Assembly (NCBI GenBank): GCA_046350355.1
Contig: JAXMAN010000001.1
Span: 1 to 64,000 of the forward strand
Length of the DNA stretch: 64,000 bases
Reading direction: 5' to 3'
Source: UBA966 sp046350355
GTDB lineage: Bacteria; Planctomycetota; Phycisphaerae; Phycisphaerales; SM1A02
The notes beneath the pieces are model-generated. The model did no database searches and was not told the origin of the DNA. It saw only the letters and a program-made list of their open reading frames with translations. Position numbers and translations under genes: made by a program. The first letter of the stretch is position 1, and each line of letters starts with the position of its first letter. Positions 26,316 through 34,220 of this stretch are shown one piece after another.

Positions 26316-26336
26316 CTATCCCAGAAAATGGGATAG
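26316..26336. promoter_or_regulatory. Operator-like palindrome in the relE/xre promoter
   Basis: CTATCCCA (26316-26323) and TGGGATAG (26329-26336) are perfect inverted arms with a 5-nt spacer. TAGTAT (26334-26339) overlaps the right arm and could be the -10. The site lies about 45 nt before the toxin start, where an XRE antitoxin would be expected to bind for autoregulation. Confidence 0.55.
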
Positions 26337-26381
26337 TATCTCCACCCCTGCGCCGAAAGCACTCGTAGAAAGGTTGATGAG

Positions 26382-26804
26382 GTGAACCCGCGAAAGAAGA
26401 CTCCGGTGCGAGCAAAGCGCACCCTCCAGTACCCCGAGGGGCTGCTCAACCCGAAGGACTGGCTCCGATTCATTCAACTCAGGCCGTTTGAGGAGGCATG
26501 GAAGGCCTGGGAGCTCACTGATGCTGATCTCCAAGCCCTGGAAATGCTGGTCCTCTGCGACCCCGAACGATACCCCGTCATCCCAGGACTGGAAGGAGTC
26601 CGCAAGTGCCGATTCACCTCGAACAAGTGGACGCACGGCAAGAGCAAAGGAGCTCGCATCTACTACCTGTACTTCCCTGATCGTGGAATCGTCTTTTGGA
26701 TGTTCGCGCACATGCGATCAGAGGACGACCCGATTTCCGCTCACGGCAAGCAGCGGATTGCGGCTCTCGTGAAGCAAATGAAGTCGCGGCTTGGTGCTGA
26801 CTAG
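26382..26804 (+). CDS. RelE/HigB-like mRNA interferase toxin
   Basis: 140 aa from GTG. The C-terminal half carries RelE/HigB features: GLEGVRKCRFTSNKWTHGKSKGARIYYLYFPDRGIVFWMFAHMRSE...GKQRIAALVKQMKSRL. The N-terminal ~45 residues (RAKRTLQYPEGLLNPKDWLRFIQL) form a helical lead. It is followed by an XRE-type antitoxin 58 nt downstream, the HigBA order (toxin first). An operator-like palindrome lies just upstream of the pair. RNA cleavage on the ribosome is the family's activity. Confidence 0.8.
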   Translation: MNPRKKTPVRAKRTLQYPEGLLNPKDWLRFIQLRPFEEAWKAWELTDADLQALEMLVLCDPERYPVIPGLEGVRKCRFTSNKWTHGKSKGARIYYLYFPDRGIVFWMFAHMRSEDDPISAHGKQRIAALVKQMKSRLGAD

Positions 26805-26862
26805 TCGCCTTCCGCTACTACCCGCTCATACGTTTTCGATCGTCTATTTTCTGGAGTTTGCT

Positions 26863-27231
26863 ATGAAGAAGCGCGCCGATTACAAGCGCATCGCTACGGA
26901 GGACGCACTGATTGAGGGGCTCACCGAGGCCCTCGAGGTTCTGGACCAGGGCGAACGCCTGGAAGACCGGTTCACCATGCGGACCGTGGAGCTCAACCTC
27001 GCGCCCCAGCCGCTCAAGTCGAAGGATGTCCGCGCGATCCGCGCGGCACTCACGGTGAGCCAGAGCGTCTTCGCGCATCTGATTGGCGTCAGCGTCAAGA
27101 CGGTGCAGTCGTGGGAGCAGGGAACGCCGCCGCCGCCGATGGCGTGCCGGCTCCTGGGACTGATCGCCGAGGATCCCAAGCGCTGGACCAACGCGCTCGG
27201 CGCGTCGCGCCGGGCCAGCGTGACTGCGTAA
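26863..27231 (+). CDS. XRE-family antitoxin (HigA/NadS-like)
   Basis: 122 aa; GGAG lies 7 nt before the ATG. The helix-turn-helix is at ~63-95: KDVRAIRAALTVSQSVFAHLIGVSVKTVQSWEQG, the motif of antitoxins paired with RelE/HigB toxins. The N-terminal part (EDALIEGLTEALEVLDQGERLEDRFTMRTVEL) probably contacts the toxin. It should neutralise the upstream toxin and repress the operon through the palindrome at 26316-26336. The 58-nt gap to the toxin may hold an internal promoter. Confidence 0.83.
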   Translation: MKKRADYKRIATEDALIEGLTEALEVLDQGERLEDRFTMRTVELNLAPQPLKSKDVRAIRAALTVSQSVFAHLIGVSVKTVQSWEQGTPPPPMACRLLGLIAEDPKRWTNALGASRRASVTA

Positions 27232-27260
27232 TCGCGCGAGCGGTACGCTTGGCCATCGTC

Positions 27261-27458
27261 ATGTTCGGGCGCATCTCCGTCGATCCTGAGATCCGGTTCG
27301 GGAAGCCGTGCGTGAAGGGCACGCGCATCACCGTGGGCGATGTGCTCGGCGCGCTCTCACGGGGGACGACGCCGCAGGAGCTGGTGGCGGAGTATCCGCA
27401 ACTGACGGTCGAAGACGTGCTCGAGTGTCTTGCATTCGCCGCGTCGCGCGACCAGTGA
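27261..27458 (+). CDS. DUF433 antitoxin-like protein, without its toxin
   Basis: 65 aa, a complete DUF433 domain: RISVDPEIRFGKPCVKGTRITVGDVLGALSRGTTPQELVAEYPQLTVEDVLECLAFAA. DUF433 proteins usually precede a small DUF5615/PIN-like toxin gene. Here the next gene, which starts in a TGATG overlap, encodes a two-helix membrane protein instead. TACGCT (27244-27249) ends 11 nt before the ATG and may be the -10. It could be a solitary antitoxin or a regulator. Confidence 0.85.
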   Translation: MFGRISVDPEIRFGKPCVKGTRITVGDVLGALSRGTTPQELVAEYPQLTVEDVLECLAFAASRDQ

Positions 27459-27730
27459 TGCCACGCATTCAGAACAGACTCGCCGCCGCGATCTTCCTCT
27501 GGCTGTGGGCTGCGTTCGCGCTGGCGCTGGGCATCGCCGTGCTCGTGACGGGCGAGTTCAGCTCGGGGCGCCGCGGCCCGACGCGGATCGTCGCGGTGGA
27601 GACCGAGCCCGTCACCTACTGGATCGTCGTCGGGGTCACCTTCGCGGCGGCGACGCTCGCCGCGTGGTTCGGCGTGCGGGAGTATCGGGCGCATCGGCGG
27701 GGAGCGAAGGCGGGAGGTGGGGAGCGATGA
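27458..27730 (+). CDS. Small two-helix membrane protein
   Basis: 90 aa with two helices (AAAIFLWLWAAFALALGIAVLV and YWIVVGVTFAAATLAAWFGV) joined by a short external loop, and an Arg-rich tail. The loop RRGPTRIVAVETEPVTYW resembles the RRGDAFIRPETSPLAYW loop of the membrane protein at 25392, so the two may be related. It overlaps the DUF433 stop by 1 nt. Confidence 0.6.
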   Translation: MPRIQNRLAAAIFLWLWAAFALALGIAVLVTGEFSSGRRGPTRIVAVETEPVTYWIVVGVTFAAATLAAWFGVREYRAHRRGAKAGGGER

Positions 27731-27818
27731 GCAAGCTCTCGCCGCGAGTCAAGGCGCGTTGCATGCGGTCTGCGGAACGCATGAGCGAGTCTTTGAAGGG
27801 CAACTGAAAGGAGCTGCG

Positions 27819-28166
27819 ATGGCGAATGGCTTCGGCATTCCGGCGGACGTGGAGCAACGGTTGCGCGCCCGGTTTCCCGTGTGCGCCTATTGCGGCGGGA
27901 TCATGGAGCTCCTTCCCCATGCCAGAGGATGCCCGCCGACGAAGGCGTCGATTGAGCATCTCAATCGCCACGGACCGTTCTACTGGTCCAAGGGTTTGCG
28001 CGAGCACGAGCTCGTGATGGCCTGCGGGAGCTGCAATTCCAGCCACGGCAAGAAGCGCCTGATCGACTGGTTCGCGATCGAATACTGCCGCACGCGCGGA
28101 ATCACTGCCGAGACGGTGCACGAACACGTTCGCGAGTACCTCAAGACGGAGCAATCATTGCTCTAA
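27819..28166 (+). CDS. HNH endonuclease-like protein
   Basis: 115 aa; AGGAG lies 6 nt before the ATG. The zinc-binding pairs CAYCGG and CGSCNS flank an HNH-like core: ASIEHLNRHGPFYWSKGLREHELVMACGSCNSSHGKKRLIDWF. EHLNRH supplies the catalytic-type His and SCNSSHGKK the final Asn/His. Proteins like this cut DNA, sometimes as restriction (McrA-type) or homing enzymes; this one is very short and has no attached domain. Function in the cell is not clear. Confidence 0.75.
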   Translation: MANGFGIPADVEQRLRARFPVCAYCGGIMELLPHARGCPPTKASIEHLNRHGPFYWSKGLREHELVMACGSCNSSHGKKRLIDWFAIEYCRTRGITAETVHEHVREYLKTEQSLL

Positions 28167-28189
28167 CCTCCTATCTCCCCTCCCCCACC

Positions 28190-28666
28190 ATGACCGTCAC
28201 CCGCATGGACAACGTCAGCATCGTCGTCGAGGACCTCGACGGCGCGGTGCGCTTCTTCACGGAGCTGGGGCTCGTGCTCGAGGGGCGGTCGCGCGTCGAC
28301 GGCGAATGGGCCGGGCGCGTCACCGGCGTGCGCGGGCAGCGCGTGGAGATCGCGATGCTGCGCACGCCCGACGGGCACGGGCGCGTCGAGCTCTCGCGCT
28401 TCGACGCGCCGGCGATCGCGTCGGACCATCGGCGCGCGCCGGTGAACTCGCTTGGGTACCTGCGCGTGATGTTCGCGGTGGACGACCTCGATGCGACGCT
28501 CGCGCGACTGCGGCCGCTGGGCGCGACGGTGGTCGACGAGGTCGTGAACTACCAGGACATCTACCGACTGTGCTACATCCGCGGGCCGGAGGGGATCCTC
28601 GTCGGGCTCGCGGAGCAGCTTGTGAAGCAGGCGGCGCGCGTGGATCCGGTGAAGCATGAGCGATGA
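28190..28666 (+). CDS. VOC/glyoxalase superfamily protein
   Basis: 158 aa. Two beta-alpha-beta-beta-beta halves: RMDNVSIVVEDLDGAVRFFTELGLVLEGRS and GYLRVMFAVDDLDATLARLRPLGATVVDEVV. The end CYIRGPEGILVGLAEQL is the conserved last strand with the metal-ligand Glu/Gln position. Members are metal-dependent lyases, dioxygenases or resistance proteins; the substrate cannot be named from sequence. Confidence 0.87.
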   Translation: MTVTRMDNVSIVVEDLDGAVRFFTELGLVLEGRSRVDGEWAGRVTGVRGQRVEIAMLRTPDGHGRVELSRFDAPAIASDHRRAPVNSLGYLRVMFAVDDLDATLARLRPLGATVVDEVVNYQDIYRLCYIRGPEGILVGLAEQLVKQAARVDPVKHER

Positions 28667-28743
28667 GTCGCGGGTTGCGGAGTTTGCGCTGGGTTCGTGA
28701 GACGTTGGGCGGATCGACGCTCGTTCATAGACTGACTCGCCAC

Positions 28744-29886
28744 ATGCCGCACGATCGACAGCTCGTTCGGGTCGCAATCGCGCTCTGCGCGCTGGGATTC
28801 GGTGCATGCACCGATGCGCCGCAATCGAAGCCGGCCGCGGTTCCTGCATCGCCCGCGGCGGCACCGCAGTCGCCCCCGCAGTCGGCCCCGCTCGGCTCCC
28901 CCGCCGCCGCGCTCGGCACGAACATCTGGGTCTGCTACCAGGCGCGCAACGGCGATCGGTGGTTCGGGTCCGACGGCGAGGGCGTGTATCGCTTCGATGG
29001 CACGACGCTGCGGCGGTACTTGGCCGCGGACGGGCTTCCCGACAACCACGTGCGAGAGCTCCAGGAGGACGCCTCGGGCGCGATCTTCATCGGCACGCTT
29101 GGCGGGGTGTGCAAGTTCGACGGCCGCGCGATCGTGGCGCTCGCGCCGGTGGAGCACGACGAGGTCGGCGGCGGCGGCTGGCGGCTGGAGCCGGGCGACC
29201 TGTGGTTCAAGGGCGATTCGAACTCGGACGGGCCGTTGCGCTGGGATGGCGCGACGCTGCATCGCCTGCATTTCCCGCGCACCGAGCGTGGCGACGAGCA
29301 CCTGCGCGTGAACGGCGTTCGGCCGTGGAGTCCGTACGGCGTCTACACGATCTACCGCGATCGGCGCGGGTCGCTGTGGTTCGGGACCCTCGCGCTGGGG
29401 CTCTGCCGCTACGACGGGCGCGGCTTCGAGTGGATGTACGAGCGCGAGCTCTCCGAGACGCCCGAGGGCGGATCGTTCGGCATCCGCTCGATCATGGAGG
29501 ACCGCGACGGGCGCTTCTGGATCTGCAACACGGCGCAGCGATTTGTGATCGAGGATGGTGCGGGTGCGGGCGCGGGCGCGGTGAAGTATCGCGCGGAGCG
29601 TGGCGTGCCGATGGCGGAGGCGGGCGCTGGAAAAACCCCGATCTACTTCAACTCCATCGCGCGCGACGCTCGCGGCGATCTGTGGCTGTGCACCTACGGC
29701 GACGGCGTGTGGCGTTTCGACGGCACCTCGCTGCGGCGCTACGTCGTGCGTCCCGGCGCGAAGGATGTGCTTGGCGTCTCCGTCTCGGCGGACCAGCGCG
29801 GCGAGATCTGGCTGGCGACCCAGGATGCGGGGGTGTTTCGGTTTGATGGGGAGCGGTTTCGGGCCTACGACGCAGCAAGTCGGTGA
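28744..29886 (+). CDS. Secreted or lipoprotein beta-propeller (two-component regulator-type propeller repeats)
   Basis: 380 aa. A signal sequence ends near GFGACTD at ~21-24, a possible lipobox. After a Pro/Ala linker, repeated blades of the Reg_prop type follow: NIWVCYQARNGDRWFGSDG, GAIFIGTLGGVCKFDG, GSLWFGTLALGLCRYDG, GRFWICNTAQ, GDLWLCTYGDGVWRFDG and GEIWLATQDAGVFRFDG. In sensor kinases this propeller is the periplasmic sensor; here it is alone. Binding partner unknown. Confidence 0.8.
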   Translation: MPHDRQLVRVAIALCALGFGACTDAPQSKPAAVPASPAAAPQSPPQSAPLGSPAAALGTNIWVCYQARNGDRWFGSDGEGVYRFDGTTLRRYLAADGLPDNHVRELQEDASGAIFIGTLGGVCKFDGRAIVALAPVEHDEVGGGGWRLEPGDLWFKGDSNSDGPLRWDGATLHRLHFPRTERGDEHLRVNGVRPWSPYGVYTIYRDRRGSLWFGTLALGLCRYDGRGFEWMYERELSETPEGGSFGIRSIMEDRDGRFWICNTAQRFVIEDGAGAGAGAVKYRAERGVPMAEAGAGKTPIYFNSIARDARGDLWLCTYGDGVWRFDGTSLRRYVVRPGAKDVLGVSVSADQRGEIWLATQDAGVFRFDGERFRAYDAASR

Positions 29887-29903
29887 CCCCCCCGCGTCGG
29901 CCT

Positions 29904-30137
29904 TCAGGCGGACCGTCGAAGGCGACGCACGGCGATGACTTCGTCGTCCCCCACCGCCCGAACATCCTGCTCGCGCAGCATGAGGAGCGCCTGGGTGCTG
30001 CCGTTGCCCGTCACGAACTCGACCGCGAGGCCATCTGGAGGCATCACCTCGACCACGGCGCCCACGTCGCCGCAGGCGAGTCCGTGCTCGGGCACATCTC
30101 GAGTCAACACGACCGTGTCCAGAAGCTTGTGCGTCAT
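29904..30137 (-). CDS. DUF4926 domain protein
   Basis: 77 aa. LLDTVVLTRDVPEHGLACGDVGAVVEVM...LAVEFVTGNGSTQALLMLREQDVRAV is the DUF4926 pattern, a small SH3-like beta fold. It lies 8 nt after a DUF6883 gene in the same direction, a pairing I recall from other genomes and which resembles a toxin/immunity or toxin-antitoxin layout. Which partner is toxic, if either, is not known. Confidence 0.75.
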   Translation of the reverse strand: MTHKLLDTVVLTRDVPEHGLACGDVGAVVEVMPPDGLAVEFVTGNGSTQALLMLREQDVRAVGDDEVIAVRRLRRSA

Positions 30138-30145
30138 GATCGTCC

Positions 30146-30478
30146 TCAATCCGGGTAGGCGGTCACCAGCCTGGGCACATTCTCGCCGCGGAGAACGATC
30201 CAGGCAACGCAAATGCGTGCTGATTTGCCGTTTGGGCCCATCAATGCACCCTTGATGAGGTAGGTCGTCCCGTATTCCGTCGACTGAGCGGACGCAACCT
30301 CATGTTCCTCAGCATGCCTGATGAGCCCGTCCGCGAGCTCGTGCCAGTTCGCGTTGTCGTAACCAAGCGCTGAGAAGAACCGCGCCTTGAACTGCCCAAT
30401 CGGATGATTCGGTGCAAGGAGGTAGTCGCGGATCTTTGCATCAGCCACCACTGCGTTGTCAACGCCGGGCAACTTCAT
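30146..30478 (-). CDS. DUF6883 domain protein
   Basis: 110 aa. The segment VVADAKIRDYLLAPNHPIGQFKARFFSALGYDNANWHELADGLIRHA followed by TEYGTTYLIKGALMGPNGKSARICVAWIV is the DUF6883 pattern. This domain also occurs at the ends of large polymorphic-toxin-like proteins, so a nuclease-like or toxic activity is possible but unproven. It is followed 8 nt later by DUF4926, probably as an operon reading away from the isochorismatase gene. Confidence 0.75.
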   Translation of the reverse strand: MKLPGVDNAVVADAKIRDYLLAPNHPIGQFKARFFSALGYDNANWHELADGLIRHAEEHEVASAQSTEYGTTYLIKGALMGPNGKSARICVAWIVLRGENVPRLVTAYPD

Positions 30479-30624
30479 GAAGGAATCATCGCACTTCGCG
30501 ATCCGCGATGCAAGCGCATCGCCCATCGAGGGTCGGCTCCTCGAAGCAGGGCTGCACCCGTCGCTCGTGCGCGATCGATGATGAAGTCGGCGCGCGGGAG
30601 CGCGTCGCCGCACATCGCCGTCCC

Positions 30625-30630
30625 TACACT
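30625..30630 (+). promoter_or_regulatory. -10 element TACACT before the isochorismatase-like gene
   Basis: TACACT ends 14 nt before the ATG at 30645. No convincing -35 is seen. It matches the recurrent short-leader promoter arrangement of this window. Confidence 0.35.
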
Positions 30631-30644
30631 GCGATCCAACCACC

Positions 30645-31199
30645 ATGACCACACGCCCCGGCAATCGCTCCGCGCTGCTCGTCATCGATGTCCAGGTCGG
30701 CGTCGTCGCGAAGGCGTTCGAGCGCGATCGCGTCGTCGCGAACGTCGCGCTCGCCGTGCGCCGCGCGCGCGAGGCGGGCGTGCCCGTGATCTGGGTGCAG
30801 CATCACGCGGACGACCTCAAGCGCGGCTCGCCGGAGTGGGAGATCGTGCCGGAGCTGCAGCCGGCGGCGGGCGAGCTGCGGATCCACAAAACCTTCGAGT
30901 CGTCCTTCGAGGGCACCGAGCTGCTCGCCGAGCTCGACCGGCTCGGCGTCTCGCGCCTCTTCATCGCGGGCGCCTCGACCAACTGGTGCATCCGCGCGAC
31001 GGCGTACGCATCGCTCGAGCGCGGCTTCGATGTCACGCTGCTCGGCGACGCGCACACGACCAGCGACATGGAGCCCGCGCCCGGCCGCGTGATCCATGCG
31101 CGCGGCGTCATCGATGACCTCAACACCGTGATGCAGTGGCTGTCCTATCCCGGGCGGTCGAGCGCGGTGAAGACGGTGGACGAGGCGACGTTCGGCTGA
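30645..31199 (+). CDS. Isochorismatase-like cysteine hydrolase
   Basis: 184 aa. The catalytic triad of the family is visible: Asp15 in LVIDVQ, Lys at ~83 in IHKTFESSF, and Cys at ~115 in GASTNWCIRATA. A cis-peptide-like stretch precedes the Cys (FIAGASTN). Members hydrolyse amides such as nicotinamide or N-carbamoyl compounds; the substrate cannot be told. It lies 55 nt before the esterase gene in the same direction. Confidence 0.9.
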   Translation: MTTRPGNRSALLVIDVQVGVVAKAFERDRVVANVALAVRRAREAGVPVIWVQHHADDLKRGSPEWEIVPELQPAAGELRIHKTFESSFEGTELLAELDRLGVSRLFIAGASTNWCIRATAYASLERGFDVTLLGDAHTTSDMEPAPGRVIHARGVIDDLNTVMQWLSYPGRSSAVKTVDEATFG

Positions 31200-31254
31200 G
31201 CGAGGCGCGGGCCTCCCTCGCTCCTTCCAACCCATTGCAGGATCGCGACGACGC

Positions 31255-34137
31255 ATGACGCACCTCAATTCGATGCTCCGCTCGATTGCAACGCTTGCGG
31301 CCGCGCTGACTCTGCTGCTCGCGCACGGCGCGAATGCAGACGCTCGTGACACACCGTCGACTTCGCCCGCCCCGCCCCACCCGCTGCGCATCTACATCCT
31401 CGCCGGCCAGTCGAACATGCAGGGGCACGCGAGCATCGCGACCTTCGACTCGCTGGCGGGCGATCCGAAGACCGCCCCGCTGCTGTCGATGATGCGCGCG
31501 GCGGACGGAACACCGAAGCTGTGCGAGCGCGTGTGGATCAGCTCGGTCGGGTGCCTGGGCGACGCGTACACGGACCGCACCGAGAAGACGGGCAAGCTGA
31601 CCGCGGGCTTCGGCGCGCCGGAGCGAAAGATCGGGCCGGAGTTCACCTTCGGGCTGACGCTCGAGGAGCGGCTGCACGAGCCGGTCCTGCTCATCAAGAC
31701 CGCGTGGGGCGGGCGCAGCCTGCACACCGACTTCCGCCCGCCGAGCGCGGGTCCCTTCGTGTGGAGCGAGCGCGAGCTCGAGCGGCACGCGAAGCGCGGC
31801 GACGACCTCGAGAAGCTCAAGGCGGAGAAGGTCGAGGCGACGGGCGTCTACTACCGCGCGATGATCGAGCATGTGCGCGCGGTGCTGCAGGACATCAGGC
31901 GCGTCGTGCCCGACTACGACCCGCAGCAGGAGTACGAACTCGCGGGATTCGTGTGGTTCCAGGGCTTCAACGACTACGTCGACTCGGGCGTCTATCCCGA
32001 TCAGCAGAAGCCCGGCGGCTACGACCTGTACGCGACGCTGCTCGCGGACTTCATCCGCGACGTGCGCAAGGACCTCGACGCGCCGAAGATGCCCTTCGTC
32101 GTCGGCGTGATGGGCATCGACGGCATGAAGGGCGAGACGACCGCGCCGATGATGCGCTTCCGCCAGGCGCAGCGCGCGCCGGCGCAGCTCGACGAGTTCA
32201 AGGGCAACGTGATCGCCGTCGAGACCGCGCCCTTCTGGGACGACGAGCTCGATGCGCTGCACCATCGCATGGAGCAGCTCAACGACCGCCTGGAGCGCGA
32301 GTTCCGCAAAGACGCGAAGCTCACGCACGAGGCGAAGCAGGCCGCGCGCGAGAAGGCGATCGCGGAGGCGTTCACGGCGGATGAGTCGCGAAAGTTGAAG
32401 GCGGGCGTCTCCAACGGCGGCTACCACTACCTGGGCGCGGCGAAGATCCTCGCGCCGATCGGGAAGGCGTTCGCGGAGGCGTTGCTGACGGGGGCGTCGC
32501 CGGCGGCGGCGGTGCCCGCACCCGCGTCCGCGTCCGCGCCCGCGCCCGTCGCCGCCACTGCCCCGCAGGCCACCGAGATGGCGGGCTACCTCCTCGTCCC
32601 GCACGAGCGCGTCGATCCGAAGTTCGACGCGGGCTATTCGATGTACGTCGCCGCGTGGCCGCTGCTGCGGCGCTATCCGGGCGAGGACTTCCAGAGCGGA
32701 CTCTTCGGCACCTGGATGTTCGCGCGCCACGACGGGCCCAAGCCCAAGGGCATGTACTCCGACATCGAGGGCGGGCTCGGCTGGTGGCGCGACACGCGCT
32801 TCGCGACCGAGACGCCCAAGTTCATCATGGGCGGCGTCGCGCTCGAGTTCACCGAATGGGCCAACGGTCCCGGCGCCGGCAAGGGACGCGACTGGACGCA
32901 TCCCGCGGGCCACTACGCGATCGCGCAGCTCAGTCCGTGGCTGCTGTGGCCGCCCGACGGACTGAACCTGCGGCAAGGGACCTCCGGCGAGCTCTTCGGC
33001 TACGGCTACCTGCCGCTGCCGCTGATCCCCGCGCGCGCGACGACGATGGGCAAGCCGATCCCGACCGGCGACCAGTCGTGGACGCTCTTCCTGAACACGG
33101 GGAACTTCAAGGGACCGGTCGCCTTCTTCCTGCCGGAGTTCTGGTCGAAGCCGACGATCGACCGGCCCGAGGTCGCGGGCATGTTCCTGGATGCGCGCCC
33201 TTCGGATGCGAACCGTGCGGTGCAGATGGAGACGCAGCATGTGCCCGCGTTCGTCGCGACGGACTCGAAGGGCGTGAGCTGGGCGCGCGTCGCGCCGACG
33301 CAGTTTCCCACGAAGTCCGAGGGCGACGCGCCGCTCCTCCATCGCAGCGTCGCGTACAGCCGCGCCGCGCTGTGGGACGGCGTCGCCGCGTGGTTCGCGG
33401 GCGGCGCGCCGGTCTCGGGCGCGATCGATGCGAACGCGTCGGCGGTGCATGCGTTCAAGAGCGGTGGCGGCGCGACCTGGCAGATCGCGGCGCCGCGCGA
33501 GGCGAACGCGCCGCGCGCGCGGAAGGCGCAGAAGGAGCAGAAGCAGCAGAAGCTCCCCGTCGCGTGGAACTCCTTCGCGACGCCGAAGGCGCCCGACGCG
33601 CGCACCTACGCGTACACCTGGTCGAAGGACGCGGTCGCGCGCGACGGCGCGCTCGTCACGCTGCCCGAGTACTACCGGCTCGATCGCGGCGACGATGGCA
33701 AGGGCCGCTGGGTGGTCGTGCGCGCGGAGGAGGTGCCCGCGGAGACGGGGCTCGCGCGCGTGGAGTTTCCGCGCAAGCGCAATCCGAAGCCCGAGCCGTA
33801 CACGACGCCCGACGACGCGGAGAGCGTGTGGAAGAAGCCCGGCCCCGCGGCGGGCCCGTTCGAGGCGACGCTCGGCGACGGCAGCGTCGTGACGTACTTC
33901 TGGTACCGCTTCGCCGACCAGCCCGCGATCCGCAGCGCCGACCTCACGCAGGAACAGCGCGAGGCGCTGCAGAAGCGCGTCGAGCTGCTGCACGCGCGCT
34001 GGACGAAGGACCGCGAGTACCTGCCGCCGCCCGCGGTCGGCGCGCTCGCGGAGCTCGATCCCGCGCTGCTCGTCACGCCGCCGAAGGGGCTGGAGGTGGG
34101 GTATGTGCCGATTGTGACGAGGCAGGGCGTGAAGTAG
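31255..34137 (+). CDS. Large secreted two-domain protein: SASA/SGNH esterase plus unknown domain
   Basis: 960 aa. A signal peptide (to ~A27) leads into a sialate O-acetylesterase-like SGNH domain at ~42-415: the Ser block IYILAGQSNMQGH, KTAWGGRSL, GFVWFQGFNDY, and a late His in NGGYHYLG. A Pro/Ala linker at ~420-440 is followed by a second region of ~510 residues (residues ~445-960; GYLLVPHERVDPKFDAGYSMYVAAWPLL, LYGYGYLPLP-like, TYFWYRFADQP) that I do not recognise. It should act outside the cytoplasm on acylated glycans (inference). SASA proteins in planctomycetes are often linked to polysaccharide breakdown. Confidence 0.8.
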   Translation: MTHLNSMLRSIATLAAALTLLLAHGANADARDTPSTSPAPPHPLRIYILAGQSNMQGHASIATFDSLAGDPKTAPLLSMMRAADGTPKLCERVWISSVGCLGDAYTDRTEKTGKLTAGFGAPERKIGPEFTFGLTLEERLHEPVLLIKTAWGGRSLHTDFRPPSAGPFVWSERELERHAKRGDDLEKLKAEKVEATGVYYRAMIEHVRAVLQDIRRVVPDYDPQQEYELAGFVWFQGFNDYVDSGVYPDQQKPGGYDLYATLLADFIRDVRKDLDAPKMPFVVGVMGIDGMKGETTAPMMRFRQAQRAPAQLDEFKGNVIAVETAPFWDDELDALHHRMEQLNDRLEREFRKDAKLTHEAKQAAREKAIAEAFTADESRKLKAGVSNGGYHYLGAAKILAPIGKAFAEALLTGASPAAAVPAPASASAPAPVAATAPQATEMAGYLLVPHERVDPKFDAGYSMYVAAWPLLRRYPGEDFQSGLFGTWMFARHDGPKPKGMYSDIEGGLGWWRDTRFATETPKFIMGGVALEFTEWANGPGAGKGRDWTHPAGHYAIAQLSPWLLWPPDGLNLRQGTSGELFGYGYLPLPLIPARATTMGKPIPTGDQSWTLFLNTGNFKGPVAFFLPEFWSKPTIDRPEVAGMFLDARPSDANRAVQMETQHVPAFVATDSKGVSWARVAPTQFPTKSEGDAPLLHRSVAYSRAALWDGVAAWFAGGAPVSGAIDANASAVHAFKSGGGATWQIAAPREANAPRARKAQKEQKQQKLPVAWNSFATPKAPDARTYAYTWSKDAVARDGALVTLPEYYRLDRGDDGKGRWVVVRAEEVPAETGLARVEFPRKRNPKPEPYTTPDDAESVWKKPGPAAGPFEATLGDGSVVTYFWYRFADQPAIRSADLTQEQREALQKRVELLHARWTKDREYLPPPAVGALAELDPALLVTPPKGLEVGYVPIVTRQGVK

Positions 34138-34220
34138 GCGGCGCGCGGTCTGCAGATCAATCGCGCAACCTGGGGCGCGATTCTCCCGAATGACATCACG
34201 GGAGCGGTGCCGTCACGCGC

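Noticed and set aside
27717..27818. Longer N-terminal reading of the HNH gene from 27717
   Set aside because: AGGAG 6 nt before the ATG at 27819 supports the shorter protein; the extension overlaps the membrane protein gene and is low in motif content.
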